Part shown: in pieces, positions 44,196 through 53,157 of the stretch
How positions within the stretch are numbered: the first letter of the stretch is position 1
Layout: each line of letters begins with the position of its first letter
Assembly: GCA_963783245.1 (NCBI GenBank)
Contig: CAWAMS010000002.1
Span: forward strand, 1,550,001-1,614,000
Direction: 5' to 3'
Length of the DNA stretch: 64,000 bases
Origin: Bog-473 sp963783245
Lineage (GTDB): Bacteria > Actinomycetota > Acidimicrobiia > Acidimicrobiales > RAAP-2
Notes under the pieces: generated by a model
What the model was told of the DNA's origin: nothing
The model's input: the letters and a program-made list of their open reading frames with translations, nothing else
The model's database searches: none
Translations under genes and position numbers: made by a program

Positions 44196-46235
44196 TTGCG
44201 CAGAGTCCGGTGGTCCAGGAGCGTGGCCCTCCCCCTCGTCGGGTTGGCGCTCCTCGGCCTCTCCGCGCTGCTGTTCGTGCTGCCCCGTTCTGCGTCGGCG
44301 ACAACCAATGGGATCACGGTGGCGGCGGGTCTGCCCTCCCCGTTCGCCACCGACGGCACGCCGGCCAGCCCCGAGGTCAACATCACGTCGCTGTCCGATC
44401 TGTACCAGGACGGGCAGATCACCCTCACGCTCCAAACGGCGGATCCCGTCGACCCCACCGCCACCGGGTCCTCCTTCTTCGTGAACTGGGGCATCTGGAC
44501 CAACGGGAACTCGGATCCGACGAAACTCAATTTTGTGGTGCAGTTCGCCAACGGCGGCGTGGGCACCGACGCCACGCAGATCCTGGGTGCGAACAGCCAG
44601 GTCGAGCAGTGCACCCCGAGCGCCACCTTCGCCAACGAGCGGTTCTCGATCGAATTCCCCGCCTCGTGCATCGGGAGCCCCACGTCGATCGAGGTCGCCG
44701 CGCTCACCGAGACGTTGGCGTCGACGTCCGACATCCCCATCGACCTTGCCCCGAGCAACAGTACGGCCTGTTGCGAAGCCACCGACACCGTCTCGACCAC
44801 GCCCACGTCCACGACGAGCGCCACGACGACGGCGACGACGACCCTGGCGGGTTCGACGACGACGAGCAGCACGACGACGCCGTCGTCCACGACCACCACC
44901 ACCACGACAACGAACACGAACACGACCACGACCACCTCGCCCTCGTCGACGGTCCCGACATCGACGACCACCACCAGCCCGGTCACGCTCGCCGGGTCCT
45001 CGGGCGGGTCCAGCGGCTCGGCCGGATCGACTGCCGCGGCATCGGGAGTCGACGAGGCGAGCGCATCTTCCTCACTCGCCTTCACGGGGATCAGCAGTGC
45101 CGCACTGCGATGGTTGCTCCTCTTCGGAGGCCTGTTCGTCCTCGCCGGCTCCCTGGGGCGTCGGGCCGCCCTCCGGAGAACTGCGCGCAGAGGCCTGCTC
45201 GCTGTCGGCTCGAGTGATCACGATCACCGAGGCGGGACGCGCACCGTTCTTCTGCTCGTGCTCCTGGTGTCCGCGACCACAGTGGCCGCCGTGCACGCGA
45301 GCGGGACGACTCCGACCACCGCCGGCCCATCGGCGGCATCCCTGGTGCACGCGGTATCGGCCCGACCGGACATGGGCCCTCGTCTCTTCGGCCGGTCGAG
45401 GCCGGGGTCACTTGGCGCGTCCGTCGTGTCCCCGGCTCCCGGTCCGGCGACGGCCGAGTCTGCCGAGTCGCCGAACTGGTCCGGCTACGTCATCACCACG
45501 GGGGCGTCCGCACCCATCACCGATATCCAGGGGACCTGGACCGTGCCCAATGTCGCGCTGTCGTGGGCTCCCACGGACTCGGCCTCGTGGATCGGCATCG
45601 ACGGTGGTACACAAGGTGCGACGGACTTGGCGCAGGAGGGGACGGAGCAGAATTCGTTCTACGGGTTCACCGAGTACGCCCCGTGGTGGTCGACCTCCAC
45701 GCAGAACTTTCTCGCCCAAGCGTTCCCTGGCCCGTTCACGGTGACCCCCGGGGACGTCATGACCGCCGACGTGCACCAAGCAGCGGGGGGCCAGTTGCTC
45801 TTCACGCTCACCGACGAGACGACCGGACAGACACAGACCGAGAACACCACCTATCAGGGGTCTGGTCTCACGGCGGAATGGATCGTCGAAGCGCCGTCAT
45901 TCCTGAATCAATCAGGCGGTCTTTCCGTCGGAACCCTGGCCGATTACGGATCGACCGTGTTCGACGCTCTCCACATCAACGGTGCGTCGGGCAGCGTCGG
46001 CCTCACGCCGGCCGAAGAGGTGCTCATGAACCAGAACGGCACCATCACGTCGTACCCCTCACAGCCGAGCGCGAGCGGAGACGCCTTTACCGTTGCCTAT
46101 GGCGCGACGCAGCCATTGCCACCGACCGGAGAGACACCGATCATCTCGGGCTCCGGCCTCCTTCGCCAGAGCCTCTTCACGGCCGCCACCCCCGCGGAGC
46201 GAACCCTCCTCCCCGGCACGTCGATCGAGCCGTAG
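44196..46235 (+). CDS. Surface protein with sortase-like motif joined to a G1 (glutamic) peptidase
   Basis: One open frame of 679 codons. The signal peptide (SVALPLVGLALLGLSALLFV) is followed by an extracellular domain, a Thr/Ser-rich linker around residues 205-265, then SLAFTGISSAALRWLLLFGG and RRAALRRTARRG, a LAxTG-like sorting signal with helix and basic tail. A second hydrophobic segment (RTVLLLVLLVSATTVAAVHA) leads into a peptidase domain (SPNWSGYVITTGASAPITDI, ASWIGIDGGTQGATDLAQEG, GSGLTAEWIVEAPSF). Gln in the second block and Glu in AEWIVE fit the catalytic pair of G1 endopeptidases. Either this is one two-helix membrane protein or two genes joined by sequence error. Confidence 0.7.
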   Translation: MRRVRWSRSVALPLVGLALLGLSALLFVLPRSASATTNGITVAAGLPSPFATDGTPASPEVNITSLSDLYQDGQITLTLQTADPVDPTATGSSFFVNWGIWTNGNSDPTKLNFVVQFANGGVGTDATQILGANSQVEQCTPSATFANERFSIEFPASCIGSPTSIEVAALTETLASTSDIPIDLAPSNSTACCEATDTVSTTPTSTTSATTTATTTLAGSTTTSSTTTPSSTTTTTTTTNTNTTTTTSPSSTVPTSTTTTSPVTLAGSSGGSSGSAGSTAAASGVDEASASSSLAFTGISSAALRWLLLFGGLFVLAGSLGRRAALRRTARRGLLAVGSSDHDHRGGTRTVLLLVLLVSATTVAAVHASGTTPTTAGPSAASLVHAVSARPDMGPRLFGRSRPGSLGASVVSPAPGPATAESAESPNWSGYVITTGASAPITDIQGTWTVPNVALSWAPTDSASWIGIDGGTQGATDLAQEGTEQNSFYGFTEYAPWWSTSTQNFLAQAFPGPFTVTPGDVMTADVHQAAGGQLLFTLTDETTGQTQTENTTYQGSGLTAEWIVEAPSFLNQSGGLSVGTLADYGSTVFDALHINGASGSVGLTPAEEVLMNQNGTITSYPSQPSASGDAFTVAYGATQPLPPTGETPIISGSGLLRQSLFTAATPAERTLLPGTSIEP

Positions 46236-46328
46236 GGGACACGGGTCCTCAAATCCGGAGACGCCGCCAACCGGCCATGCGCCCCCCTGTCACCGATCGG
46301 CGTCCTGCAGCCGGCGACGTAATCAGCA

Positions 46329-46392
46329 AGAGGGGGGCTGGCGTGCCCCCCTCTCACCGTTCCCCTAGGTGGATGGCTCGGGCCATCCACCT
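46329..46392. terminator. Two tandem perfect hairpins
   Basis: Hairpin 1: AGAGGGGGGC (46329-46338) with GCCCCCCTCT (46345-46354), loop TGGCGT. Hairpin 2: AGGTGGATGGC (46367-46377) with GCCATCCACCT (46382-46392), loop TCGG. They lie 12 nt apart, about 95 nt after the G1 peptidase stop. Neither is followed by a T-run. They could end the upstream transcript or form part of a small RNA. The remaining sequence from 46236 to 46656 shows no convincing gene. Confidence 0.65.
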
Positions 46393-46656
46393 GCATGCTC
46401 TCAGCGCCTCGTCGCAGGCTCGGTGCGTGATAGTTGCCGCGAGGTTGCTTCGGCAGCGTAGAGGGATGGGCCGAAAGGTGATGACCATGTACCCGGGGCC
46501 GCGCTCTCTCGCGGTGCCCGGGACACCCAGCTGGTGCATCCGCGCCACTCGGGGATGCCCGCACGCATGCCTTCAAATGTGCCTTCGACGGCCCAATAGT
46601 GCCCTCGACCCGGTGTTGTTATAGTTCCGACACTCGGACGTCGCTTGGGGGCCTTC

Positions 46657-47877
46657 GTGCGATCTCGTCGGACAACCGTCAGTGTTCTCGTCATTTTCGC
46701 CACGGTCGTCGGCTCACTGCTCGGCGTCGCCGGGCAGGCTGCCCCGGCAGCGGCAGCCACCAAATCGACGGTCGTGATCGGGGACCTGTGCAGCTGCACC
46801 GGGCCCGAGGCCTCGACGATCAGCCAGACGACGGCCACCATGCAGGCCTGGGCCGCATGGGTCAACAGCCACGGGGGTCTGGCCGGACACCCCGTCAAGC
46901 TGATGGTGCAAAACGACAACTACAGCCCGGTCCAGGCCGTTGCGGCCGCCAACACCCTCATCGACACGGATCACGTCATCGCCATCTTCGACAACAGTGA
47001 TGAGGACCCGTCGTGGGGACCCGTCGCTCAGAAGGCCGATGTGCCGGTGCTGGGCGGCCAGGAGACGGCCTCGGGATGGCAGAACGCCGACTTCTACCCG
47101 GCCGGCGCCAGCTTCAACTACACCGGCCCGGTCGGTGCCATCGTCGCCGAGAAGGCCGGCGTCAAGAAAGAGGCGGACCTCTACTGCGTCGAGGTGACCA
47201 TCTGTGCTCCCACCAAGCAGGGCGTGTCGGTGGCTGCCCACTATGGGATCAAATTCGTCTACACGTCGGGCATCGGGTTCGCCGCACCCAACTACACGGC
47301 CGAGTGCCTGGCGGCCAAGCAGGCGGGCGCCACGGCAATGTCGGTCGGCGATGCCTCGGGCGTCGTCGACAAGGTCGTCGAGAACTGTGCCGCCCAGGGT
47401 TATACCCCCCTGGAGCTGAGCAGCGACGGCACGGTGGCCATCGCCTGGTTGGACATACCAGGCATGAACGGGAACATCGATACCCAGTCGGACCTCCCGT
47501 GGTTCGTGCACAATGCAGCCACCAAGGACATGTACGCCGCCCTGGCCACGTACACCAAGGGCGTCACCACCGGTCCGAACTTCGGTGAGGTCGTGCTGCA
47601 GTCGTGGTCCGATGGCGCGTTGCTGCAAGCGGCCGTGGCCAGCGCCAAACCGAGCGGCGCCCTCACGTCGGCGGTGATCAAGAAGGGCCTCTACGCCCTC
47701 CCGAGCGGAGAGACGCTCGGAGGCCTCTCCCCGCCATTGCACTTCGTGAAAGGTGAGCCGGCCAACAACAGTTGCTTCTTTGTCATGGGCATCAAGAACA
47801 AGAGGTTCGTGGAGCTCAACAAGGGCAAGACGATCTGCGCTCCGCTGGTGAAGCCGGGCACACTGCCCACGTCCTGA
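46657..47877 (+). CDS. Secreted ABC-type solute-binding protein (branched-chain amino acid / amide type)
   Basis: The signal peptide (SVLVIFATVVGSLLGVAGQA, cleaved near APAAAA) precedes a type I periplasmic-binding fold: VVIGDLCSCTGPEASTISQT, WAAWVNSHGGLAGHPVKLMV, DTDHVIAIFDNSDEDP, VLGGQETASG. The layout resembles LivK-like receptors. GTG 46657 or TTG 46645 may be the start. No permease or ATPase genes are adjacent. No lipobox Cys is evident, so membrane attachment is unclear. Ligand unknown. Confidence 0.8.
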   Translation: MRSRRTTVSVLVIFATVVGSLLGVAGQAAPAAAATKSTVVIGDLCSCTGPEASTISQTTATMQAWAAWVNSHGGLAGHPVKLMVQNDNYSPVQAVAAANTLIDTDHVIAIFDNSDEDPSWGPVAQKADVPVLGGQETASGWQNADFYPAGASFNYTGPVGAIVAEKAGVKKEADLYCVEVTICAPTKQGVSVAAHYGIKFVYTSGIGFAAPNYTAECLAAKQAGATAMSVGDASGVVDKVVENCAAQGYTPLELSSDGTVAIAWLDIPGMNGNIDTQSDLPWFVHNAATKDMYAALATYTKGVTTGPNFGEVVLQSWSDGALLQAAVASAKPSGALTSAVIKKGLYALPSGETLGGLSPPLHFVKGEPANNSCFFVMGIKNKRFVELNKGKTICAPLVKPGTLPTS

Positions 47878-47941
47878 CCAGTAGGAGGGACAGCTCGTCG
47901 ACTTCGGGCGGGGTGCGCTCAGCCGGAGGCATCCCCGATAC

Positions 47942-49258
47942 TCAGTCGGTGACGGCGACCACCGCTTCGGTGCCGGTCAGCCACGACCGACCGGCCGCCG
48001 CCAGAGGCTCCCACTTGGCGAACGCCCGGTCGTCGGTCTGACCCAGATCCTCGGGGGTGGGACCGATACGATCGGCGATCGACTGCAGCTGGCCGAGGTC
48101 GAAGCCGTAGAAGGCGGCTTGGTTCTCTCCGAGGATCTTGGCCGTCTCGTCGAGCGGGATGTCCCAGAAGCGGTCCTTCAGGAACGAGCGGGTGTACGGC
48201 CACGTCCCTTCGGGGTGCGGGAAGTCGTTCCCCCACATGAGGTTGTCGACGCCGATCTCGTAGCGGCGGCCGAGCTCGCGCCGACGCGTGTTGGAGGACC
48301 CGATGGCGCAGTTGCGGTCGAAGTACTCGCTCGGCAGCATCGTGAGCACCTCCCGGGTGCCGACCAGCTTGCGCATGCCGTGCTCGCGGGTGACCATCAT
48401 GTCCATCCGCCACAGCATGTCCGGCACCCAGAAACTGCCCGCTTCGGTGACGGCCATTCGGAGGTCGGGGAAACGCTCGAAGACGCCGGTCAGCATCATG
48501 AACCACAGCGGCCGGCCGGTGAAGAAGATGGTCTCGTAGCCGTAGACCACCATCCAGCCCGGGACCTCCCCGTAGTCCTCGTGCGGGGCCGGGCCACTGT
48601 GGCAGTGGACCGGCAGGCCGAGCTCCTGGCAGACCGCCCACACCGGGTCGTAGCGGTGACTGGTGTAGGACTCGTAGCCGTCCCAGCGTGGCGGAATGAT
48701 GATGCCGCCGGTGAGCCCCTCGGCGTGGGCTCGTCGGATCTCGGCGATCGTCCCGTCGATGTCGCTCAGCAGTGGAGCCACGATGAGGCCGCGCCGACGC
48801 GCAGGACTCTGCTGGCACATCTCCGCCGCCCAACGGTTGAAGGCTCGCGCCCCGGCCAGCAGATGCGTGGGGCTACGGGTGACGACCGGATTGAACCCGG
48901 CGCCGAACGGCGCCCCCATGGTCCCGGTGACCGCGTCGGGGCCGGGGAAGACCACCTCGCCGCAGACCCCGTCGGCGTCGAGCTCCTTGTCGCGCGTGAC
49001 GGCGTCCCAGCCGCCGCGGAGCCCGATCTCGTGCAGGCTGTTGCCCTCCTCGTCCTCTCCGAACCACTCCTCCTTGAACTCGTCGTCGCCGACGAAGTTG
49101 GTGGAGGCACTCTCGGCCCGCCGCTCGTCCATCAGGCGCTGGCGCTCCTCGAGCTCCTCGTCGAAGTCAGGACGCAAGGACGGGTCGAGGTAGTCGCGGT
49201 AGACCGGCGACTCCGGTCCGGCATGGCAGTCGGCGGAGATAACGACGTAATGCCTCAT
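47942..49258 (-). CDS. Amidohydrolase-2 family hydrolase (operon copy 1)
   Basis: An intact 438-residue protein from ATG 49258 (GGGGAGG upstream). YVVISADCHAGPESPVYRDY has the first metal motif DCH. LPVHCHSGPAPHEDYGE has the central His, and LMWGNDFPHPEGTWPYTRSF the Asp near the end. It has an insert rich in acidic residues (DDEFKEEWFGEDEEGNSLHE). It is the last gene of a leftward five-gene cluster. Probably a hydrolase or decarboxylase acting on a ring-derived acid. Confidence 0.83.
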   Translation of the reverse strand: MRHYVVISADCHAGPESPVYRDYLDPSLRPDFDEELEERQRLMDERRAESASTNFVGDDEFKEEWFGEDEEGNSLHEIGLRGGWDAVTRDKELDADGVCGEVVFPGPDAVTGTMGAPFGAGFNPVVTRSPTHLLAGARAFNRWAAEMCQQSPARRRGLIVAPLLSDIDGTIAEIRRAHAEGLTGGIIIPPRWDGYESYTSHRYDPVWAVCQELGLPVHCHSGPAPHEDYGEVPGWMVVYGYETIFFTGRPLWFMMLTGVFERFPDLRMAVTEAGSFWVPDMLWRMDMMVTREHGMRKLVGTREVLTMLPSEYFDRNCAIGSSNTRRRELGRRYEIGVDNLMWGNDFPHPEGTWPYTRSFLKDRFWDIPLDETAKILGENQAAFYGFDLGQLQSIADRIGPTPEDLGQTDDRAFAKWEPLAAAGRSWLTGTEAVVAVTD

Positions 49259-49286
49259 GGCGGGCCTCCCCGTGGTGGTCGTCGGC

Positions 49287-50165
49287 TCACTCGAAAACGC
49301 CGCCGCGCTGGACAGTCGGCAGCTCGCCACGACCGATCCGCTCGGCCCGCTCCGCCATCAGCTTGCCGTTGGCCTCGTTCTCGAGGCTGATGACGAACCG
49401 ACCCTCACGGAGAGCCTCGAGGACGTGGCGGCCCATCTCGACCAGGTCCGCCACCGGCACCCCCTTGGTGGCCAGCTCCGATTTCACCTGCTGGTAGTCC
49501 CACTGCGGATCGACGTGGGCATGCTCGCGGGTCAGCTCGGCCGGCCGGTTCCGGCTGCTGTTCCACAGGCCGGTCTCCATCAGCCCGTTCCCGCCGGGAT
49601 AGAAGACCGCCGCCCGCAGGCTGGTGCGGTCACGGATGAAGGAGTTCGCCAGGCACTCGGTGAAGGAGGTCACCGCCGCCTTGGAGGCGGCGTACACGCC
49701 GAGGTCGGGGAGGGGCTGAAAGCCGCCGTCGCCCGACGAGGTGTTCACCACCCAGCCCTCCTCGCCGTCGTCGAGCATCCGCGGGACGAAGGCGCTGACA
49801 CAGTGGGCCACACCGAAGACGTTGACGCCGAAGCACCACTGCCAGTCGTTGGGCGTCCAGTTCCACGGTTTGGCGATGCCGCCGCCGCCCACCCCTGCGT
49901 TGTTGAACAGCAGGTGACAGTGGCCGAACATCTCGAACACCGACGCGGCGCAGCCTTCGACCGAGTCGTAGTCGGCGACGTCGGTGACGATGCCGGTGAC
50001 CTCGCCCTTCCCGCCAAGCCGGGCCACCGCCTCGTCGAGGGCGGGCTTCTCGATGTCGGCCAGCACCACCCGGGCGCCCGCTTCGAGAAGGGCCTCGGCG
50101 AGCCCGGCACCGATCCCACTCGCACCGCCTGTCACCACCGCAATCCGACCGGCCACGTCCTCCAT
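49287..50165 (-). CDS. Short-chain dehydrogenase/reductase
   Basis: An intact 292-residue SDR from ATG 50165, with AGGAGG 5 nt upstream. IAVVTGGASGIGAGLAEALL is the TGxxxGxG cofactor motif, LLFNNAGVGGGG the NNAG strand, VVNTSSGDGG gives the Ser, and LGVYAASKAAVTSFTECLAN the YxxxK pair. ADIE after the second strand favours NAD(H). It probably interconverts an alcohol and ketone in the surrounding catabolic cluster. Confidence 0.92.
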   Translation of the reverse strand: MEDVAGRIAVVTGGASGIGAGLAEALLEAGARVVLADIEKPALDEAVARLGGKGEVTGIVTDVADYDSVEGCAASVFEMFGHCHLLFNNAGVGGGGIAKPWNWTPNDWQWCFGVNVFGVAHCVSAFVPRMLDDGEEGWVVNTSSGDGGFQPLPDLGVYAASKAAVTSFTECLANSFIRDRTSLRAAVFYPGGNGLMETGLWNSSRNRPAELTREHAHVDPQWDYQQVKSELATKGVPVADLVEMGRHVLEALREGRFVISLENEANGKLMAERAERIGRGELPTVQRGGVFE

Positions 50166-50173
50166 CCGACCTC

Positions 50174-51376
50174 CTATACGTTCAGCGGGGGACGCTCGCG
50201 GAAGGCGAGGCTGGTGGCGCCCACCGGCACCCCCTCGAGCCCCGCCTCGACCTCGGTCGCCGACGGGCCGAACTGCTCGGCCAGGGGGACCAGCACCCCG
50301 AGGTCGAACCCATAGACGGCGGCGGCGGTTCCCCCCAGCATGGCTTGCACCTCCTGGCGCGGGACGCCGGCGAACGTCCTGCAGATGGCCTCCTTCGAAA
50401 ACGGGTACGTGCCTTCGGCGTGCGGGTAGTCGCTGCCCCACATGATCCGATCGGCCCCGATCAACTCGCGCTCCGCGCAGTCGTAGGGGTGCATGAAGCT
50501 CGCCGCCACGTAGCAGTTCTCGTGCCAGTACTCGCTCGGTGGCCGACGTAACGCAACCGCGTTGAGGAAGTGCAGTTCACCGACGGCACCACGGACGAGG
50601 TAGCCGTAGTGCTGGTCCATGATGTCGAGGGTGGACCGCACCCAGGCGCTGCCCTGCTCGGCGAGCACCAACCGAAGTCCGGGGAACCGGTCGAACACGC
50701 CCGACAGCAAGAGCACCCACAACGGCCGATGCGAGAACCATGTCGTCTCCATCAGCCAGAGCAGCTGGGACGACGGATACTCCCCGTAGTCCGGGGAGGC
50801 ACTCCCGCCGTGGGCGTTGACGACCACTCCGCGCTCCTCGCACGCCCGCCACACCGGGTCGTAGGCCGGCGAGTGGAGCGGCTCGATCGGCACCCCCGGC
50901 GGCATGCCCGGCAGCAGCAGGCCGCCCCGCAGGCCGTGGTCGGCGATCCAGTGCACGTCGCGGACCGCCTCCTCTATATCGTTGAGCAGGATCTGACCGA
51001 TGCCGGCCCGCCGTTCGGGGCACCGTCCGCACCAGTCGGCCAACCAGCGATTGTGCGCGCGGAGCCCGGCCAACCGGTGCTCGAATTCGGCGGCGGAGGG
51101 GGCGCCGGCCACCAGGCCGCTCTTCGGGTAGAAGGGCGGGACGGTGTTCGGGTAGAGCACCTCGGCGACCACGCCATCGGCCTCGAGCTCGCCCAGTCGA
51201 CGGTCGCTGTCCCAGCTGCGATACCGCTCCGGCCCCTTGAGGTCGGCGAAGGGGTTGACGTAGTGGGCCGCCCAGTCGTCGAACTCATCGTGATAGCGGC
51301 GTTCGAGGAACGGCTTGTAGTCCGGCAGGTCGGCCCCGGCGTGGCAGTCGGCCGAGATGACGAGATAGCGGTCCAC
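50174..51376 (-). CDS. Amidohydrolase-2 family hydrolase (operon copy 2)
   Basis: An intact 400-residue paralogue of the protein at 47942. YLVISADCHAGADLPDYKPF opens it, VVVNAHGGSASPDYGEYPSS carries the central His and IMWGSDYPHAEGTYPFSKEA the final Asp. The two copies share layout but differ enough to act on successive or different substrates. The stop is 8 nt before the SDR start, so they are co-transcribed. Confidence 0.85.
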   Translation of the reverse strand: MDRYLVISADCHAGADLPDYKPFLERRYHDEFDDWAAHYVNPFADLKGPERYRSWDSDRRLGELEADGVVAEVLYPNTVPPFYPKSGLVAGAPSAAEFEHRLAGLRAHNRWLADWCGRCPERRAGIGQILLNDIEEAVRDVHWIADHGLRGGLLLPGMPPGVPIEPLHSPAYDPVWRACEERGVVVNAHGGSASPDYGEYPSSQLLWLMETTWFSHRPLWVLLLSGVFDRFPGLRLVLAEQGSAWVRSTLDIMDQHYGYLVRGAVGELHFLNAVALRRPPSEYWHENCYVAASFMHPYDCAERELIGADRIMWGSDYPHAEGTYPFSKEAICRTFAGVPRQEVQAMLGGTAAAVYGFDLGVLVPLAEQFGPSATEVEAGLEGVPVGATSLAFRERPPLNV

Positions 51377-51399
51377 TCGAAGCCAGCCGGTCAGGGCGC

Positions 51400-52167
51400 T
51401 CAGACCGGCTGGAGGCGGGCGATCAGATTGTCGTAGCGCTGGTGCCGGAAGGGCCAGATCCAGTCGGCCGGCACCGTGCGGTCGATCGCACCGGTCTGGG
51501 TCTGGTTGCTCTCGGTGTAGGTGATGCTGAGCACACGGCGCACCGGCAGGTCGGCCACCGGGTCGAAGGGCGAGTCCCGGAGGATCAGTTCGCCCTCGAT
51601 CCGTTCACGCACCCGGTCCTCTTGGGTGCGGCGGACCCGAACCAACGACGGGTCGCCATCGAAGCGACCCCCGGCCGGGTCGAGAAGGAACTTGAAGTAG
51701 AAGGCGAACCGCTCGCTCCGCGCCTCGAGCGGAAGTTGCTCGACCACTCGGCCCCGCACCTCGGCCAGATCGACGCCGCGGCGACCCATCACCGCCACCA
51801 CCTGGTCACCGTCGCGGCGGATGGAAGCCTCCCCCAGCTTCTTGGGCTCGCCGAAGGTCTCGCGTCCCCCGACCACCGCCGACTCGGTGTTCATGATCAT
51901 CAGGAGGTCGTACGAGCCGTGCACGTTCCCATCCCTACATTTGACGGCGATCGTGCCGGCCGACAACGGGCTGCCGTCGGGCATGTCCACCTGGGCGTAG
52001 TTCACCCGGACGTGCGGCTCGGTCGGCTCGAGGGGGTGGGGCAGGACGGCCGCCACCAGCTCGGGATCGGTCTCGAAGATGGCGAGGAGGTTCCTCGACC
52101 ACATCTTCGGGCCGTCGGCTTCCCCGACCGGCTCGGGTTCTTCGTGTACGGCGGCGTATCGGACCAT
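51400..52167 (-). CDS. Acetoacetate decarboxylase-like protein
   Basis: 255 residues from ATG 52167 (GGGAGGG upstream). LAIFETDPELVAAVLPHPLE, HVRVNYAQVDMPDGSPLSAG, GSYDLLMIMNTESAVVGGRE and TFGEPKKLGEASIRRDGDQV match the acetoacetate decarboxylase (PF06314) superfamily; the Lys pair in EPKKLG is where the Schiff-base Lys lies in the true enzyme. Many relatives are hydratases or aldolases, so the reaction is open. It is first structural gene after the AraC regulator. Confidence 0.82.
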   Translation of the reverse strand: MVRYAAVHEEPEPVGEADGPKMWSRNLLAIFETDPELVAAVLPHPLEPTEPHVRVNYAQVDMPDGSPLSAGTIAVKCRDGNVHGSYDLLMIMNTESAVVGGRETFGEPKKLGEASIRRDGDQVVAVMGRRGVDLAEVRGRVVEQLPLEARSERFAFYFKFLLDPAGGRFDGDPSLVRVRRTQEDRVRERIEGELILRDSPFDPVADLPVRRVLSITYTESNQTQTGAIDRTVPADWIWPFRHQRYDNLIARLQPV

Positions 52168-52274
52168 GTCAGCCCTCCCCCAATCGTCACGCCTGGCCCC
52201 CGTCAGACGCGCAAGCAGAATCATCGCACCGCCGCCGCCCGGATACAAACGGCATTCCGCTGGCGCCTTCGAGC

Positions 52275-53102
52275 TCAGCGATGCCTTCGTCGTTGGTCAT
52301 CAAGACCTTGTCCACCGCTCCTCACGCGACGACGGTAGGCCGACGGCGTCTCCCCGGTGTGCCGGACGAAGGCGCGGGAAAAGGAGCTCCCCTCGAATCC
52401 GACGGTGCTGGCGACGTCGAGAATGGTGAGGCCCGGTTCGGAGAGGAGCGCCATGGCCCGCAGGAGCCGGCTCTCGAGGAGGTACTGCCGCCAGGTCATG
52501 CCCGTGGCGGCCGGAAAGGCCCGGCGGAGGCTCCGCTCGGAGACCCCGACGGTCCGGCAGATCTCGGCCGCCGTCGCGGTGGCGAGGTTGGCGTTGGTCT
52601 GCTCCATCACCGCCCGCACGAGAGGGTCCTTGGTGTTGGGCAGGCAGAGCGGCATCTCGTGCTCGAGCCACTCCAGGACGAGTGCGGCCAGCGCGGTGAA
52701 GAAGGAGTCCGCGCCAGCGTCGCTCAGCGGCCGGCCGATAGGCCAGCGCACGCCGTAGAGGATCATCTCGCGGATCACCGGAGCGGCCGCCAGAATCCGG
52801 GCCCGGCCTCCCTCGTCGGGGATCAGGTCGGGCGAGAAGAACACCGAGATCGTCCTGACGCCCTTGAGGATGGAGCTGTGGGAGAGGCCCGCCGGGATCC
52901 ATGCTGCCTGCTGGGGCGGAAGGAGGTAGTGGGCGGTCTCGGTCTCGACCTCAATGGTCCCGGCGAACGCGTACTCCAGCTGATGGAGGTCGTGGGAATG
53001 CCAGCCCGTGACGAGGTCGGGCCCGTCGTAGACGTAGGTCCCGGCGGTCACCTCCGTCTCACCGCGCATGTCGACGAGCCCCTGGTTGGCCGTCGCGGTC
53101 AA
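52275..53102 (-). CDS. AraC-family transcriptional regulator
   Basis: An intact 275-residue regulator. The N-terminal cupin-like sensor (GWHSHDLHQLEYAFAGTIEV, LLPPQQAAWIPAGLSHSSIL) precedes two helix-turn-helix units (ATAAEICRTVGVSERSLRRA; TILDVASTVGFEGSSFSRAF) and the closing HTGETPSAYRRRVR. It is transcribed in the same direction just upstream of the decarboxylase-like, hydrolase and SDR genes, which it very likely controls. Confidence 0.92.
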   Translation of the reverse strand: MTATANQGLVDMRGETEVTAGTYVYDGPDLVTGWHSHDLHQLEYAFAGTIEVETETAHYLLPPQQAAWIPAGLSHSSILKGVRTISVFFSPDLIPDEGGRARILAAAPVIREMILYGVRWPIGRPLSDAGADSFFTALAALVLEWLEHEMPLCLPNTKDPLVRAVMEQTNANLATATAAEICRTVGVSERSLRRAFPAATGMTWRQYLLESRLLRAMALLSEPGLTILDVASTVGFEGSSFSRAFVRHTGETPSAYRRRVRSGGQGLDDQRRRHR

Positions 53103-53157
53103 ATTATTCGGCCAGATCGGCAGTGACGGTCACGGGCCACGAGTGTACCAATGGGAC

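Noticed and set aside
46430..46640. Possible c-di-AMP (ydaO) riboswitch, because of CCGGGACACCCAGC followed by GGTGCATCC
   Set aside because: The other conserved ydaO block near the 3' end (CAGCTAACC-like) is missing and spacing does not fit.
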